A DNA stretch of 58,087 nt from Bacillus sp. V59.32b (GTDB taxonomy: Bacteria; Bacillota; Bacilli; Bacillales; DSM-1321): NCBI RefSeq assembly GCF_003429085.1, contig NZ_QVTC01000055.1, forward strand, positions 1 through 58,087, in the 5' to 3' direction. Positions 46,063 to 58,087 of this stretch are shown here, piece by piece. How positions within the stretch are numbered: the stretch's first letter is position 1; every line of letters begins with the position of its first letter. The position numbers were made by a program, and so were the translations under genes. The notes under the pieces are model-generated. The model did no database searches and was not told the origin of the DNA. It worked only from the letters and a program-made list of their open reading frames with translations.

Positions 46063-46091
46063 ATTGTAGCATGTTCTTGGAAGTTTTGTAA
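46063..46091 (-). promoter_or_regulatory. Promoter of clpX
   Basis: TTACAA (46086-46091) and TACAAT (46063-46068) on the minus strand, 17 bp apart, lie about 100 bp before the clpX start. The rest of the 45965-46376 gap holds no gene that I can support. Confidence 0.65.
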
Positions 46092-46376
46092 TAAAAATGC
46101 CTGACACCATGCAAGTTGTCCCATAATTGCAAGAAAAAATTCGTTAATATGTATTTTGCCCTTTGCCGGCAATCCCAAACCTTTCAAATAAAAAAAGGAA
46201 GGGAGGTATTAAATATGTATATGCTTTATTAAAATAAATCTACACTGAAATGCAGAAAAAATCAATTAGGAAACCATCGACAGCAATTGCCGCTATATTT
46301 AAAGAAAATTTGTCAATTCAAGGCTTGGAAGACTTACACTTTTTACTTTCCTACCCGTCAATAAACAGTTATGTAT

Positions 46377-46409
46377 GAAAACAAGGCACGATCACTCGCG
46401 CCTTGTCCC
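46377..46409 (-). terminator. Terminator downstream of tig
   Basis: ACAAGGCGCGAG and CGTGCCTTGT pair and TTTTC follows on the minus strand, just past the tig stop. Confidence 0.75.
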
Positions 46410-46425
46410 ATATGATAACGTATGA

Positions 46426-47718
46426 TTATTCGGATTCTACTGTTTTGCTGTTTTCAACAAGGAAGTCAATTGCTTTACGAATTCTTAAATCGGATTTTAC
46501 TCCGTCCATGCTTCCAAGAGCTTGCTTAATTGTTTCAGCATCCATGTTGTACATTCCAGCCATTTTTTCTACTTCTTCATTGACGTCTTCTTCAGTTGCT
46601 TCAATGTTTTCAGCATCTGCAATCGCTTCTAAAGTAAGGCTTGTACGCACACGGCCTTCCGCTTCTTCCTTCATTTGTCCTTGAAGCGCTTCTTTATCCT
46701 GTCCAGAGAACTGATAGTATAATTCGAGGTTCATGCCTTGACCTTGCAGGCGCTGTTCGAATTCATCCATCATACGGTCTACTTCGTTGGAAATCATAAT
46801 TTCCGGAAGATCGATCTCAGCATTCGCAGCTGCTTTTTCTACAACCGTATCCTGAACCAGGTGCTCTTGCTGATGTTTCTTATCATGTTCAAGGTTTTTC
46901 TTTAATTTTTCTCTAAGTTCAGCCAATGTCTCTACTTCTTCATCGACATCTTTCGCGAACTCATCATCCAATTCAGGAAGCTGTTTCGTTTTGATTTCGT
47001 GAATCTTCACTTTGAATACCGCGTTTTTACCAGCAAGCTCAGCAGCGTGATATTCTTCAGGGAATGTTACTTCAACTTCCTTTTCCGCTCCTGTTTCAAG
47101 ACCAACTAATTGTTCTTCGAAACCAGGGATGAAAGAGTTTGAACCAAGCTCAAGGGAATGGTTTTCAGAAGCGCCTCCCTCAAATAGTTCCCCATCAACG
47201 GACCCTTCGAAATCAATTACGACTGTATCGCCATTTTCAGCCGTTCCTTCTTCTCTAATAACAAGCTCAGCATGACGCTCCTGCTGGCTTTTCAATTCGT
47301 TTTCTACATCTTCGTCTGTAACTTCGGCATCGAATTTCTCAACTTCGAGGCCTTTGTACTCGCCTAATTTAACTTCCGGCTTCACCGTAACAGTCGCTTT
47401 GAAAATTAGGTCTTGTCCTTTTTCCATTTGCTCAACATCGATTTCCGGGTTATCAACCGGGCTGATTCCTGCTTCTTCAACAGCATTTGCATACGCATCC
47501 GGAAGCATGATATCAAGCGCGTCCTGGTATAAAGATTCCACACCGAATCGTTTCTCGAACATTTGGCGCGGCATTTTGCCTTTACGGAAACCAGGTACAT
47601 TTACCTGTTTGACAACCTTTTTAAATGCAGCGTCTAAGCTTTCGCTTACTTTAGCCGCTTCCACTTCAACTGTAAGAACCCCTTGGTTCCCTTCTAACTT
47701 TTCCCATTTTACAGACAT
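46426..47718 (-). CDS. tig: Trigger factor, ribosome-associated chaperone
   Basis: Trigger factor binds the ribosome exit site and assists folding of new chains. The ribosome-binding signature [17 protein letters not shown] is near residues 42-58. A PPIase FKBP-like domain (about 150-245, with [13 protein letters not shown] near 162-174) and a long helical C-terminal domain follow. The protein is acidic, with 430 aa. It starts with ATG after GGAGGG. Confidence 0.97.
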   Translation of the reverse strand: MSVKWEKLEGNQGVLTVEVEAAKVSESLDAAFKKVVKQVNVPGFRKGKMPRQMFEKRFGVESLYQDALDIMLPDAYANAVEEAGISPVDNPEIDVEQMEKGQDLIFKATVTVKPEVKLGEYKGLEVEKFDAEVTDEDVENELKSQQERHAELVIREEGTAENGDTVVIDFEGSVDGELFEGGASENHSLELGSNSFIPGFEEQLVGLETGAEKEVEVTFPEEYHAAELAGKNAVFKVKIHEIKTKQLPELDDEFAKDVDEEVETLAELREKLKKNLEHDKKHQQEHLVQDTVVEKAAANAEIDLPEIMISNEVDRMMDEFEQRLQGQGMNLELYYQFSGQDKEALQGQMKEEAEGRVRTSLTLEAIADAENIEATEEDVNEEVEKMAGMYNMDAETIKQALGSMDGVKSDLRIRKAIDFLVENSKTVESE

Positions 47719-47782
47719 GTGTTTCCCTCCAAAAATCTATATACTTCATGAGGATGAAAGATCTAAAAAAAGTCATCCTTCA

Positions 47783-47848
47783 ATTATACCCGAATAAATT
47801 GTATATTTTACAGCCATTACATTATAACACAGGTTTCCTTCGTTTCAA
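47783..47848 (-). promoter_or_regulatory. Two candidate promoters of tig
   Basis: The first has TTGAAA (47843-47848) and TATAAT (47821-47826) with 16 bp between. The second has TATAAT at 47783-47788, with a weak TGTAAA 18 bp before it. Both face tig and lie 65-110 bp upstream. Confidence 0.55.
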
Positions 47849-47858
47849 TAACAATACG

Positions 47859-48875
47859 TTAAATTATCGGGAAAGAAATTTGATCAATCCGCTTTAAAAA
47901 GGCGACAATCTGCCTGACAGAATCGGGGTCCGATCGATTATCCTCTTCATCCAGATTGATGCCCTGGTATTCTTCCGCAAGCATTTGGTAAGCAGCTGCC
48001 CATTCTTCAAAACGGCCGTCCGAGGGGTCGTTCGGATACAAGATGAAATTATGTCTTTCAATCAAGCTTTTAACCATCTCATATAGAGTTGGATTTTTCT
48101 GTCCAAGACGCTCCTCGACAAGTTTCGTGACTCCGACTAGAAATTTGCTTTCAAGTACATCGCCTAAATCGATAGGGATTAACGTTACCGTTTCATCAAA
48201 CTTCCAGACATCTACTTCCTTGTCGTATTCCTGCTCTTTCAAAATATTAATCAGCAGTGTCTTATAAAATGGATTCGCCTGTTCATCAAGCAGGAATCGC
48301 TTGATTTCAAGTACATACGGCCGGATATTGACTTCAGTAAGCCTTGTAATCGTTACTAAAATCTCGCTCTCCGTTTTGTCCTCAAACAAGCCGTCTTTCT
48401 CAATATCATGGTGAATTTTTTCTTCCCTTATGATTTCTTGGTTTTGTTTTTCCTCAGTAACACGCTGGCTGAATTGAAGCATTTTTTCAAAATGTTCGAC
48501 CTTGTCAAAGGGAATATGGTTATCTTCAAGCAGCACCTTGATTGTTGAAGCCATTTCGTCATGCTCATTTAATTGAAGAAGCACCATCAAATAGATATTT
48601 ACAACCTGGAAATAATCGCCTATCCCTTTATTCAGCAACTCCTTGCACAAATCTTTTGCTTCTGAATAATAACCCAATTCCACTAGAGAAACGACCAGCC
48701 CAACGTTCAAATCCGGATTTTCCGGCTCAAGCTCTCTTGCTTGGGTAAACAAATCGGCCGCTTGTCTGAAATCCTTTTTCGCAAGCTGATCCAATCCTTT
48801 GTCCACCAGCCGTCCAGCAAGATTCGGAAAAAGGATGATATTATCTTTATTATTTGGTTTGTCTTTTCCGCTCAT
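47859..48875 (-). CDS. ysoA: Tetratricopeptide-repeat protein YsoA
   Basis: This 338-aa soluble protein has TPR-type helical pairs near the N-terminus (LAKKDFRQAADLFTQARELEPENPDLNVGLV, about residues 33-63, and YYSEAKDLCKELLNKG). The rest is acidic and helical, without a catalytic motif. It corresponds by length, repeats and position (between tig and leuD) to B. subtilis YsoA, whose function is unknown. The start ATG is at 48875. Confidence 0.87.
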   Translation of the reverse strand: MSGKDKPNNKDNIILFPNLAGRLVDKGLDQLAKKDFRQAADLFTQARELEPENPDLNVGLVVSLVELGYYSEAKDLCKELLNKGIGDYFQVVNIYLMVLLQLNEHDEMASTIKVLLEDNHIPFDKVEHFEKMLQFSQRVTEEKQNQEIIREEKIHHDIEKDGLFEDKTESEILVTITRLTEVNIRPYVLEIKRFLLDEQANPFYKTLLINILKEQEYDKEVDVWKFDETVTLIPIDLGDVLESKFLVGVTKLVEERLGQKNPTLYEMVKSLIERHNFILYPNDPSDGRFEEWAAAYQMLAEEYQGINLDEEDNRSDPDSVRQIVAFLKRIDQISFPII

Positions 48876-48952
48876 CGGTAACTCCGCCTCATTTTTTCCT
48901 TTTTAATGAAAATCAGTTTAGCATGTAATGGGCGGAAATACAAAATTAACAT

Positions 48953-48988
48953 GAAAACAGACTGCACATAATTGCGCAGTCTGTTTTC
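48953..48988 (-). terminator. Terminator of the ilv-leu operon
   Basis: GAAAACAGACTGCGCA and TGTGCAGTCTGTTTTC pair almost perfectly, just after the leuD stop. Confidence 0.8.
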
Positions 48989-48997
48989 TATCACCTT

Positions 48998-49597
48998 TTA
49001 TATAGTAGAAACTGGATTTTCTTTATTTTCAAACTCAGCGATTTGGGAGTCATATTGAAGCGTGATCGAGATTTCATCCCAGCCATTGATGAGCATTTCC
49101 TTCCAATAAGGGTGAATATTGAAGGAAGCTGTAAAATCTTCGTTGTCAGTTACCGTCTGATTAGGCAGGTCGATTTTAAGTTCATATCCCTGATTAGCTG
49201 CTTTCTCCATTAAATAAGAAACTTGATCCTTCTCTAAAGCAATTGGCAGCATCCCATTCTTCAAGCAATTATTTTGAAAAATGTCAGCGAATGAAGGGGC
49301 TATGACAATATCAAAGCCATAGTCCTGAAGCGACCAGGGGGCATGCTCCCTCGACGAACCACAGCCGAAATTTTCACCCGCAAGCATTATTCCCGCCCCT
49401 TTATTTTGGGGCTGGTTCAGTTCAAAATCTTTCCGTTCATTCCCGGCCTCATCAAAGCGCCAATCATAAAACAAAAACTCACCGAAACCGGTCCGGTCAA
49501 TCCGCTTTAAAAATTGCTTGGGGATAATTTGGTCTGTATCTACATTATCTCTGTCCAATACTGCCGCTTTACCTTTATACACTGAAATAGGTTTCAT
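48998..49597 (-). CDS. leuD: 3-isopropylmalate dehydratase, small subunit
   Basis: LeuD with LeuC isomerises 2- to 3-isopropylmalate. Landmarks are VDTDQIIPKQFLKRIDRTGFGEFLFYDWR near residues 20-48 and the swivel-domain motif GENFGCGSSREHAPW near 74-88. I choose the ATG at 49597 (MKPISVYKGK, 199 aa), since the GTG at 49609 overlaps the AGGAGG site. It is the last gene of the ilv-leu operon. Confidence 0.96.
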   Translation of the reverse strand: MKPISVYKGKAAVLDRDNVDTDQIIPKQFLKRIDRTGFGEFLFYDWRFDEAGNERKDFELNQPQNKGAGIMLAGENFGCGSSREHAPWSLQDYGFDIVIAPSFADIFQNNCLKNGMLPIALEKDQVSYLMEKAANQGYELKIDLPNQTVTDNEDFTASFNIHPYWKEMLINGWDEISITLQYDSQIAEFENKENPVSTI

Positions 49598-49622
49598 GTG
49601 TATCAGCACCTCCTAATCTTGT

Positions 49623-51035
49623 TTAATAAGCTAGCTCAACCTTTTCGCGATTACCTTCCCATTCACGAATATCGACAAATTTGCCATGCAATGCGGCGGC
49701 GGCGGCCATCATTGGACTCACAAGATGTGTTCGTGCTCCGCTCCCCTGTCTGCCTTCGAAATTTCGGTTTGAGGTGGATGCACAATGCTCACCCGCCGGT
49801 ACGATATCAGGATTCATACCAAGGCAGGCACTACAGCCCGATTCCCTCCATTCGAACCCCGCTTCGATAAACACCTTGTCCAGCCCTTCTTCCTCGGCTT
49901 TCTTCTTAACGTTCTGCGAGCCGGGTACTATCATCGCCTTAACCCCATCAAATACCTTTTTCCCCTTTACGATACCGGCAGCCTGCCTTAGATCTTCTAT
50001 CCGGGAGTTCGTACAGGAACCAATGAACACGTGTTGAACGGGGATATCTGTAATCGCCATCCCTCCCGTCAATCCCATATATTCAAGCGCCCTTTGTAAA
50101 GACCTGTCTGCCGCGCCTTCCTGCGGTACATTTCCATCGACCGGGCTCGCCATTCCAGGGTTTGTCCCCCAGCTGACCATTGGAGAAATTTCGCTTCCGT
50201 CAATCACGATCTCTTTGTCATAGACAGCACCTTCATCGCTGGCCAGACTGTTCCAATCTTCAACATATTTCTCGAATTCCTCCGGTGCTGGCGCATGTTT
50301 TCTTCCTTTTAAATAGGAATAGGTGGTTTCATCAGGACTGACAAGACCGGCCCGGGCTCCGCCTTCAATGGACATATTGCACACTGTCATTCTTTCCTCC
50401 ATTGACATATTGCGGATGACATCACCGCAATATTCCACGATATGTCCATTCCCGAAGTTCACTCCGTATTTCGAAATCACATAAAGGATCACGTCTTTGG
50501 CAGAGACGCCGGTCCCAAGCTCTCCATTTATCTCAAGCTTCAGCGTCTTCGGTTTCGTTTGCCATAGTGTTTGTGTCGCAAAAACATGCTCGACTTCACT
50601 TGTTCCAATCCCAAAAGCAATCGTTCCAAAAGCGCCGTGAGTGGAAGTGTGGCTGTCGCCACAGACGATTGTCATGCCTGGTTTTGTAAATCCCAGTTCA
50701 GGACCGATAACATGCACGATTCCTTGATCCGGGCTATCAAGGTCAGCCAATGAAATATTGAATTCCTTGCAGTTCTGCTCAAGCGCGGTTAATTGCTTCT
50801 TGGCGACCGGGTCACTAATAAAGTAGCGGTTGATTGTCGGTACATTATGATCCATCGTCGCAAATGTTTTATCAGGCCTTCTTACTTTGCGCCCCTTTAG
50901 GCGTAATCCTTCAAAGGCCTGCGGTGAGGTGACCTCATGAATATAATGTAAATCTATATATAACAAGTCGGGTTTATTTTCTTCTTGAACGACAACATGG
51001 CGATCCCATATTTTTTCGATGATTGACTTCTTCAC
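49623..51035 (-). CDS. leuC: 3-isopropylmalate dehydratase, large subunit
   Basis: LeuC carries the [4Fe-4S] cluster of isopropylmalate isomerase. The three cluster cysteines are in [14 protein letters not shown] (about 341-354) and [13 protein letters not shown] (about 403-415). [13 protein letters not shown] is near 130-142. It is 470 aa, usual for the family. A hairpin with a T-run stands between it and leuB, so leuCD may be expressed less than the upstream genes. Confidence 0.97.
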   Translation of the reverse strand: MKKSIIEKIWDRHVVVQEENKPDLLYIDLHYIHEVTSPQAFEGLRLKGRKVRRPDKTFATMDHNVPTINRYFISDPVAKKQLTALEQNCKEFNISLADLDSPDQGIVHVIGPELGFTKPGMTIVCGDSHTSTHGAFGTIAFGIGTSEVEHVFATQTLWQTKPKTLKLEINGELGTGVSAKDVILYVISKYGVNFGNGHIVEYCGDVIRNMSMEERMTVCNMSIEGGARAGLVSPDETTYSYLKGRKHAPAPEEFEKYVEDWNSLASDEGAVYDKEIVIDGSEISPMVSWGTNPGMASPVDGNVPQEGAADRSLQRALEYMGLTGGMAITDIPVQHVFIGSCTNSRIEDLRQAAGIVKGKKVFDGVKAMIVPGSQNVKKKAEEEGLDKVFIEAGFEWRESGCSACLGMNPDIVPAGEHCASTSNRNFEGRQGSGARTHLVSPMMAAAAALHGKFVDIREWEGNREKVELAY

Positions 51036-51059
51036 GATTCTTAACCCCTTTCAGTGTTT

Positions 51060-51090
51060 AAAAAACACGGCCTAACTGATTAGGCCGTGC
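51060..51090 (-). terminator. Intrinsic terminator inside the operon, between leuB and leuC
   Basis: GCACGGCCTAA and TTAGGCCGTG pair perfectly around a four-base loop, and TTTTTT follows on the minus strand. It has all features of an intrinsic terminator yet lies between two operon genes; partial read-through or an RNA-processing role is likely. Confidence 0.8.
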
Positions 51091-51105
51091 ATGAATAAAT
51101 TGTGA

Positions 51106-52218
51106 TTACGCATAGGCCCCCATAATATGAGAGATAGCACCCTGATCGAGGATTGCCTCCTTTATCTCGGCAATCATTTCTTTAGTTGAAAGATTTCTCG
51201 TTTGGTTCCCCGCGATATCGCTTGTTCGGGCACCGGTATCCAATGTGTCTCTTACCGCTCTTTCAATTGCTTCGGCTTCTTCTTCTAATCCAAAGGATAG
51301 ACGGAGCATCGAAGCCGCCGATAGAATCATCGCAATCGGGTTCGCGATGTTTTTGCCGGCAATATCTGGAGCTGATCCATGGATCGGTTCATAAAGGTTC
51401 GGGCCTTGAATCGAAAGGGAGGCTGAAGGCAACATTCCAAGCGACCCGGTTAGAACTGAAGCTTCATCACTTAGGATGTCGCCGAACATATTTTCAGTGA
51501 CCACTACATCGAACTGTTTAGGATTGCGGATTAGCTGCATCGCTGCATTGTCTACAAGCATATGCTCAAGCTGCACATCAGGATACTGTTTCGCTATTTC
51601 CTCCGCTGTTTCGCGCCATAGCCTGCTTGATTCCAGCACATTGGCCTTATCAACCGATGTAACTTTCTTTCTTCGTTTACTGGCTAGTTCAAAGGCACAC
51701 TCGATAATTCTTTTAATTTCATCTTTTTGATAAAACAACGTATCGACTACCGCTTCTTTTCCTTCGTGCGTTGTTCTTTCACTCGGCTTGCCAAAATACA
51801 AGCCGCCAGTCAGTTCCCTTACAATAACAAAATCTACTTCTTCAATAATTTCTTTTCTTAATGGAGAAGACTCGGAAAGACTGGAATAATAGCTGATAGG
51901 CCGCAGATTAGCGTAAAGGTTCAATTCCTTGCGAATCTTAAGCAGACCTCTTTCCGGCCTTAAATGCAATGGCTGGTTATCCCATTTCGGACCTCCTACT
52001 GCACCGAGAAGGACCGCATCACCGCTTTTACAAATTTCGACCGTTTGATCTGGAAGCGGTGAACCTGTATTGTCGATGGCTCCACCGCCAATTTCTCCAT
52101 ATTGAAATTGGAACTCGTGGCCATATCTTTCCGAGACAGCTTCCAGAATCTCAACCGCACCCCTTGTTACTTCTTTTCCAATGCCGTCACCGGGCAAGAC
52201 AGTAATTGTCCTTCTCAT
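51106..52218 (-). CDS. leuB: 3-isopropylmalate dehydrogenase
   Basis: LeuB oxidises and decarboxylates 3-isopropylmalate with NAD. Landmarks are VLPGDGIGKEVTRGAVEIL near residues 7-25, the substrate-binding RPERGLLKIRKELNLYANLRP near 87-107, and NMFGDILSDEASVLTGSLGMLPSASL near 242-267, then EPIHGSAPDIAGKNIANP (NAD specificity). It is 370 aa. Start ATG after AAAGGAG. Confidence 0.97.
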   Translation of the reverse strand: MRRTITVLPGDGIGKEVTRGAVEILEAVSERYGHEFQFQYGEIGGGAIDNTGSPLPDQTVEICKSGDAVLLGAVGGPKWDNQPLHLRPERGLLKIRKELNLYANLRPISYYSSLSESSPLRKEIIEEVDFVIVRELTGGLYFGKPSERTTHEGKEAVVDTLFYQKDEIKRIIECAFELASKRRKKVTSVDKANVLESSRLWRETAEEIAKQYPDVQLEHMLVDNAAMQLIRNPKQFDVVVTENMFGDILSDEASVLTGSLGMLPSASLSIQGPNLYEPIHGSAPDIAGKNIANPIAMILSAASMLRLSFGLEEEAEAIERAVRDTLDTGARTSDIAGNQTRNLSTKEMIAEIKEAILDQGAISHIMGAYA

Positions 52219-52242
52219 ATGAATCTTCTCCTTTCATTTTAG

Positions 52243-55337
<3,095 letters not shown>

Positions 55338-55341
<4 letters not shown>

Positions 55342-57059
55342 TTCTTTACTACCCCTTCCATTTCATGATGCCCTTTGCCCGGAGCAATCATCGGATAGAC
55401 GTTTTCTCCTGGAGTTACATGCATATCTAGTAAAATCGGTCCATTCATCGACAATGCTTCATTCATTTTTTCTTCAGCTTCCTCGATTGTTGTCACTTTG
55501 TAAGCCTTAATGCCATATGCGTCTGCCAGTTTTACAAAGGATGGCTGATTCTGGAGCAAGCTGTGAGAGTACCTGCCTTTATAAAAAATCTCCTGCCATT
55601 GTCTAACCATTCCAAGAGACTGGTTATTTAAAATGATGATCTTGATAGGCAGATTCAATTCGGCGATAACACCCAGCTCCTGGCTGGTCATTTGAAAGTC
55701 GCCATCTCCAACAATTGCTGCCACTGTCGCATCAGGTTCAGCGAGCTGTGCACCGATTGCCGCCGGAACGCAGAAGCCCATCGTCCCGAGTCCGCCCGAC
55801 GTTACCCAGGCATGGGGTTTGTTAAACGTGTAATATTGCGCTGCCCACATTTGATGCTGTCCGACATCGGTCACGACAATCGCATCACCATTTGTTTTTT
55901 TGTGGAGCATTTCAACCACTTTTTGTGGCTTCAACTCGCTGCTGTTATCTTCATAAAATAAAGGATAATTTTCCTTCCAGTCATTAACCTGTTGGACCCA
56001 AGCGGCTGCTTCAGGCAGCTTTCCATTTTGGGAGATTAATTGATTCAGAGCTTCTTTGGCATCTCCTACGACCGGAATTTTCGTTGGTATATTTTTGCCG
56101 ATTTCAGCAGGGTCAATATCGATATGAGCTACGGTAGCATCAGGTGCAAATGAGGCAAGGTTTCCTGTAAGCCGGTCATCAAATCTTGCGCCGACATTTA
56201 TTAATAAATCACATTCGTGCAAGGCCATATTCGCTGCGTAAACTCCGTGCATGCCCCCCATCCCGACAAACAATGGATGATCAGCCGGAAAACCACCAAG
56301 GCCGAGAAGGGTATGAACGACCGGGATTTCCTGCTGTTCTGCATATTTCCTTAACTCTTCAGATGCCTTTGCATGAAGGACACCGGCTCCTGCCAAAATT
56401 ACCGGTTTCTTCGCGCCGCTTACTGCTTCAACCAGCTTCCTAATCTGGAGGTAATTCGGCTGCATCGTAGGCTGGTAGCCCGGTAAATCCATCGCTGGAT
56501 CTTCCTCAGCTTCCCCTGACAGCACGGCCACGTCCTTCGGAATATCTATCAAAACCGGTCCAGGTCGTCCAGTCGAAGCAATATAGAATGCTTCTTTTAT
56601 GATTCTTGGAAGGTCTTCCGGCTTTCTAACTTGATAATTATGCTTGGTAATCGGAGTTGTGATCCCAAGTACGTCGGCTTCTTGAAAAGCGTCTGAGCCG
56701 ATTACACTTGTAGCAACCTGGCCGGTAAGCACAACGAGCGGAATAGAATCGATCATCGCGTCCGTGAGTCCAGTTACGATGTTGGTTGCCCCAGGCCCTG
56801 AAGTCGCGATTACCACTCCCGGTTTTCCTGTTATCCTCGCATATCCTTCCGCCGCATGGATTGATCCCTGTTCATGCCTTGACAATACATGGAATACACC
56901 TGAATCATACAGCGTGTCGTAAATAGGGAGTACAGCACCTCCCGGATATCCAAAAATGACTTCAACATTTTGCCTTTTTAATGCGTCAATTAAAAACTCC
57001 GCACCGCTTTTCTTCACTTTTTCACCTTTTCTTTCCGCCACTACTGCCTTTTCAATCAT
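55338..57059 (-). CDS. ilvB: Acetolactate synthase, large catalytic subunit
   Basis: IlvB makes acetolactate or acetohydroxybutyrate with thiamine diphosphate. [13 protein letters not shown] (about 35-47), the activating Glu region [16 protein letters not shown] (about 60-75), and the ThDP motif [30 protein letters not shown] (about 441-470) are present. It is 573 aa from the ATG at 57059, which follows AGGAGG by about 12 nt. It is the first gene of the operon, behind a leucine-type T-box. Confidence 0.97.
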
Positions 57060-57115
57060 AATGAAAAATTCCTCCTCCCATAACCTAAATCACTCTCAAG
57101 CACTCTTTTAACAAC

Positions 57116-57547
57116 AACAAAAAACCTCTCCACCCAAATAAGCCCGCTATTAGCAAGCTAAGGGGTGAAAAGGTTTTAACGGCCTATCCACGGTACCACC
57201 CTTATTCGCGCTGGACCGATCCTGCGCGCACTTTTGAATGACTGTCGCCATTCTGTTTTTGATAACGGGTACTGGTATACCCGTTCAGCTTTACTGGTTG
57301 ACGTTCAAGCTGAAGCTCCGAGGGGAGTTCGTTTTTTGTGGCACTGCCGGTTCTCAGCTACCCGGCTCTCTGTGAATGCTTCGACAAAAAACTACTTATC
57401 CTCATCAATGCGATTGCTTATTCACTTATTTTTCTTTTAATGATAAAAAGCTTTAAAAGACTAAAGTTATTGTCTGTGATACAGTCCTCACTTCAGCGTT
57501 ATGAATGTGTTGAACAATTCTGAAGTTGAATATTTTCCTGTTATTTG
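57116..57547 (-). promoter_or_regulatory. T-box leader of the ilv-leu operon (tRNA-Leu sensing)
   Basis: The T-box AAGGGTGGTACCGTGG is at 57188-57203, and the terminator AAACCTTTTCACCCC...GGGTGGAGAGGTTTTTT follows at 57116-57178. Stem I has the usual AG bulge region and the pattern GAA-CTC, which gives the leucine codon CTC (57325-57327) as specifier. Uncharged tRNA-Leu would allow read-through into ilvB. From the promoter to ilvB the leader is nearly 490 nt long. Confidence 0.92.
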
Positions 57548-57553
57548 TGGATT

Positions 57554-57582
57554 ATATTACGCTCATTTCATTGGCACGTCAA
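57554..57582 (-). promoter_or_regulatory. Promoter of the ilv-leu operon
   Basis: TTGACG (57577-57582) and TAATAT (57554-57559) on the minus strand are separated by 17 bp. A sequence AATTCTAAAAAAATG just upstream is a poor match (4 mismatches) to a CodY box. Confidence 0.8.
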
Positions 57583-57626
57583 CATTTTTTTAGAATTATT
57601 TGACTATTCAAATTAGTCACGGAAAT

Positions 57627-57640
57627 TGTATACGCTTACA
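57627..57640 (-). promoter_or_regulatory. Candidate CcpA binding site (cre) upstream of ilv-leu
   Basis: TGTAAGCGTATACA matches the cre consensus TGWAANCGNTNWCA with one mismatch. It is centred about 86 bp upstream of the expected transcription start. In B. subtilis CcpA activates ilv-leu from a cre in a similar upstream position. Confidence 0.65.
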
Positions 57641-57702
57641 CATGCATGGCTATAAGGTTTTTAAAATATAAAAAAATTTTGACGTTTCAAAAAACGGGCG
57701 AT

Positions 57703-57942
57703 TCACTTCTTTATCAATCCTTGTTTCTTTAAGGATTCTTTTTGTTTGCGGGCCTTCTTGGTCAAGACGTACGTATTTTTATAAACCGCATACAAATTCA
57801 AGATCAAAGCTAAGGCCGCTGAAATAAGAATAATAAATGCGTTTAAACTCTCAAACCATTCAAAAGTTATGCCAATACTACCGAGAAATAAAAGTAATGA
57901 GCTTAGAAACCCGCACAATAATATTAGAATATCTCCTTTCAT
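57703..57942 (-). CDS. Small membrane protein, holin-like topology
   Basis: The 79-aa protein has two transmembrane helices (ILILLCGFLSSLLLFLGSIG and LNAFIILISAALALILNLYAVY) and a strongly basic tail (TKKARKQKESLKKQGLIKK). This arrangement resembles small phage holins of the SPP1 type, but no lysis genes are nearby and the family cannot be fixed. A ribosome site (AAAGGAGG) precedes the ATG. It lies upstream of the ilv promoter on the same strand. Confidence 0.65.
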   Translation of the reverse strand: MKGDILILLCGFLSSLLLFLGSIGITFEWFESLNAFIILISAALALILNLYAVYKNTYVLTKKARKQKESLKKQGLIKK

Positions 57943-58009
57943 GTGTCCTCCTTTTTATAGGCATGTCCCTATTAATCATTTTTTAAAAGATTATCTTTCT
58001 TTTAGGCTC

Positions 58010-58087
58010 TGTTAAATTCCATTGTTGGTTTTCAAATGGTCATGGAATCTACTCGCTTTCCGCGGACGAACTGGCAAGCCTCCTCAC
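58010..58087. repeat. Partial dispersed repeat at the window edge
   Basis: The text CTCTGTTAAATTCCATTG followed by ACTCGCTTTCCGCGGACGA and GCAAGCCTCCTC resembles a repetitive element found between genes in many Bacillus-type genomes. It is cut by the window end. The identification is from memory of its typical wording. Confidence 0.45.

Noticed and set aside
46197-46232. Five-codon frame (MYMLY) with a strong GGGAGG site on the plus strand between clpX and tig
   Set aside because: No promoter or downstream gene on that strand; most likely chance, though a leader peptide cannot be excluded.
57583-57600. CodY box upstream of the ilv promoter
   Set aside because: Four mismatches to the 15-bp consensus in an AT-rich region; not enough to claim.
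57703-57942. Prophage lysis cassette suggested by the holin-like protein
   Set aside because: No endolysin, terminase or other phage gene is nearby; the small protein alone does not show a prophage.

Overview
The window is chromosomal DNA from an endospore-forming, Bacillus-like Firmicute (family Bacillaceae; genus not resolvable from sequence alone). The sporulation genes spoIIB, spoVID and ysxE are present, and so are the competence prepilin peptidase comC and two T-box leaders. Read on the minus strand, the core gene order is ilvB-ilvN-ilvC-leuA-leuB-leuC-leuD-ysoA-tig-clpX-lonB-lonA-engB ... hemA-hemX-hemC-hemD-hemB-hemL-spoVID-ysxE-valS-folC ... comC-spoIIB-maf-radC-mreB-mreC-mreD-minC-minD, which is the Bacillus subtilis arrangement. 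Nearly all of it is transcribed leftward.

Layout from left to right: a 20-bp-unit tandem repeat array and a NERD-domain gene (1-1350); division and shape genes minDC, mreDCB, radC and maf (1.4-7.0 kb); spoIIB, comC and a frameshifted GGDEF gene (7.2-10.9 kb); folC and a divergent pair of RimK-like ATP-grasp ligases absent from the B. subtilis order (11.0-14.2 kb); valS with its T-box, ysxE and spoVID (14.4-20.3 kb); the haem operon (20.6-26.9 kb); a LiaF-like membrane gene and a sirtuin (27.2-28.4 kb); an accessory island between the sirtuin and engB (28.5-39.2 kb); engB-lonA-lonB-clpX-tig-ysoA (39.3-48.9 kb); and the ilv-leu operon with its leader (49.0-57.6 kb).

The accessory island is the most unusual part. 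It holds a complete WapA/Rhs-type secreted polymorphic toxin (2286 aa) followed by a small, apparently frameshifted immunity candidate. Next come an orphan toxin tip with a GIY-YIG/URI-like nuclease signature, its putative immunity gene, and a second decayed Rhs tip. These are interleaved with the 5' end of a group II intron sitting directly behind a terminator, a decayed IS200-type transposase, and an IS4-type transposase stub. It reads as a toxin-tip/immunity cassette array. Next to it, a SRPBCC gene lies between two copies of the engB 3' end.

A second pattern is a set of four intergenic tandem-repeat arrays (1-345, 14188-14315, 20388-20490, 44330-44640) with unrelated or loosely related sequences but the same unit length of about 20-21 bp. 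In two of them the units are grouped five at a time into repeats of about 101-102 bp. I know of no described function for them. Several genes (NERD gene, GGDEF gene, Rhs-downstream gene, orphan toxin) are each one base from being intact, three of them at A/T homopolymers, so assembly error must be excluded before calling them pseudogenes.
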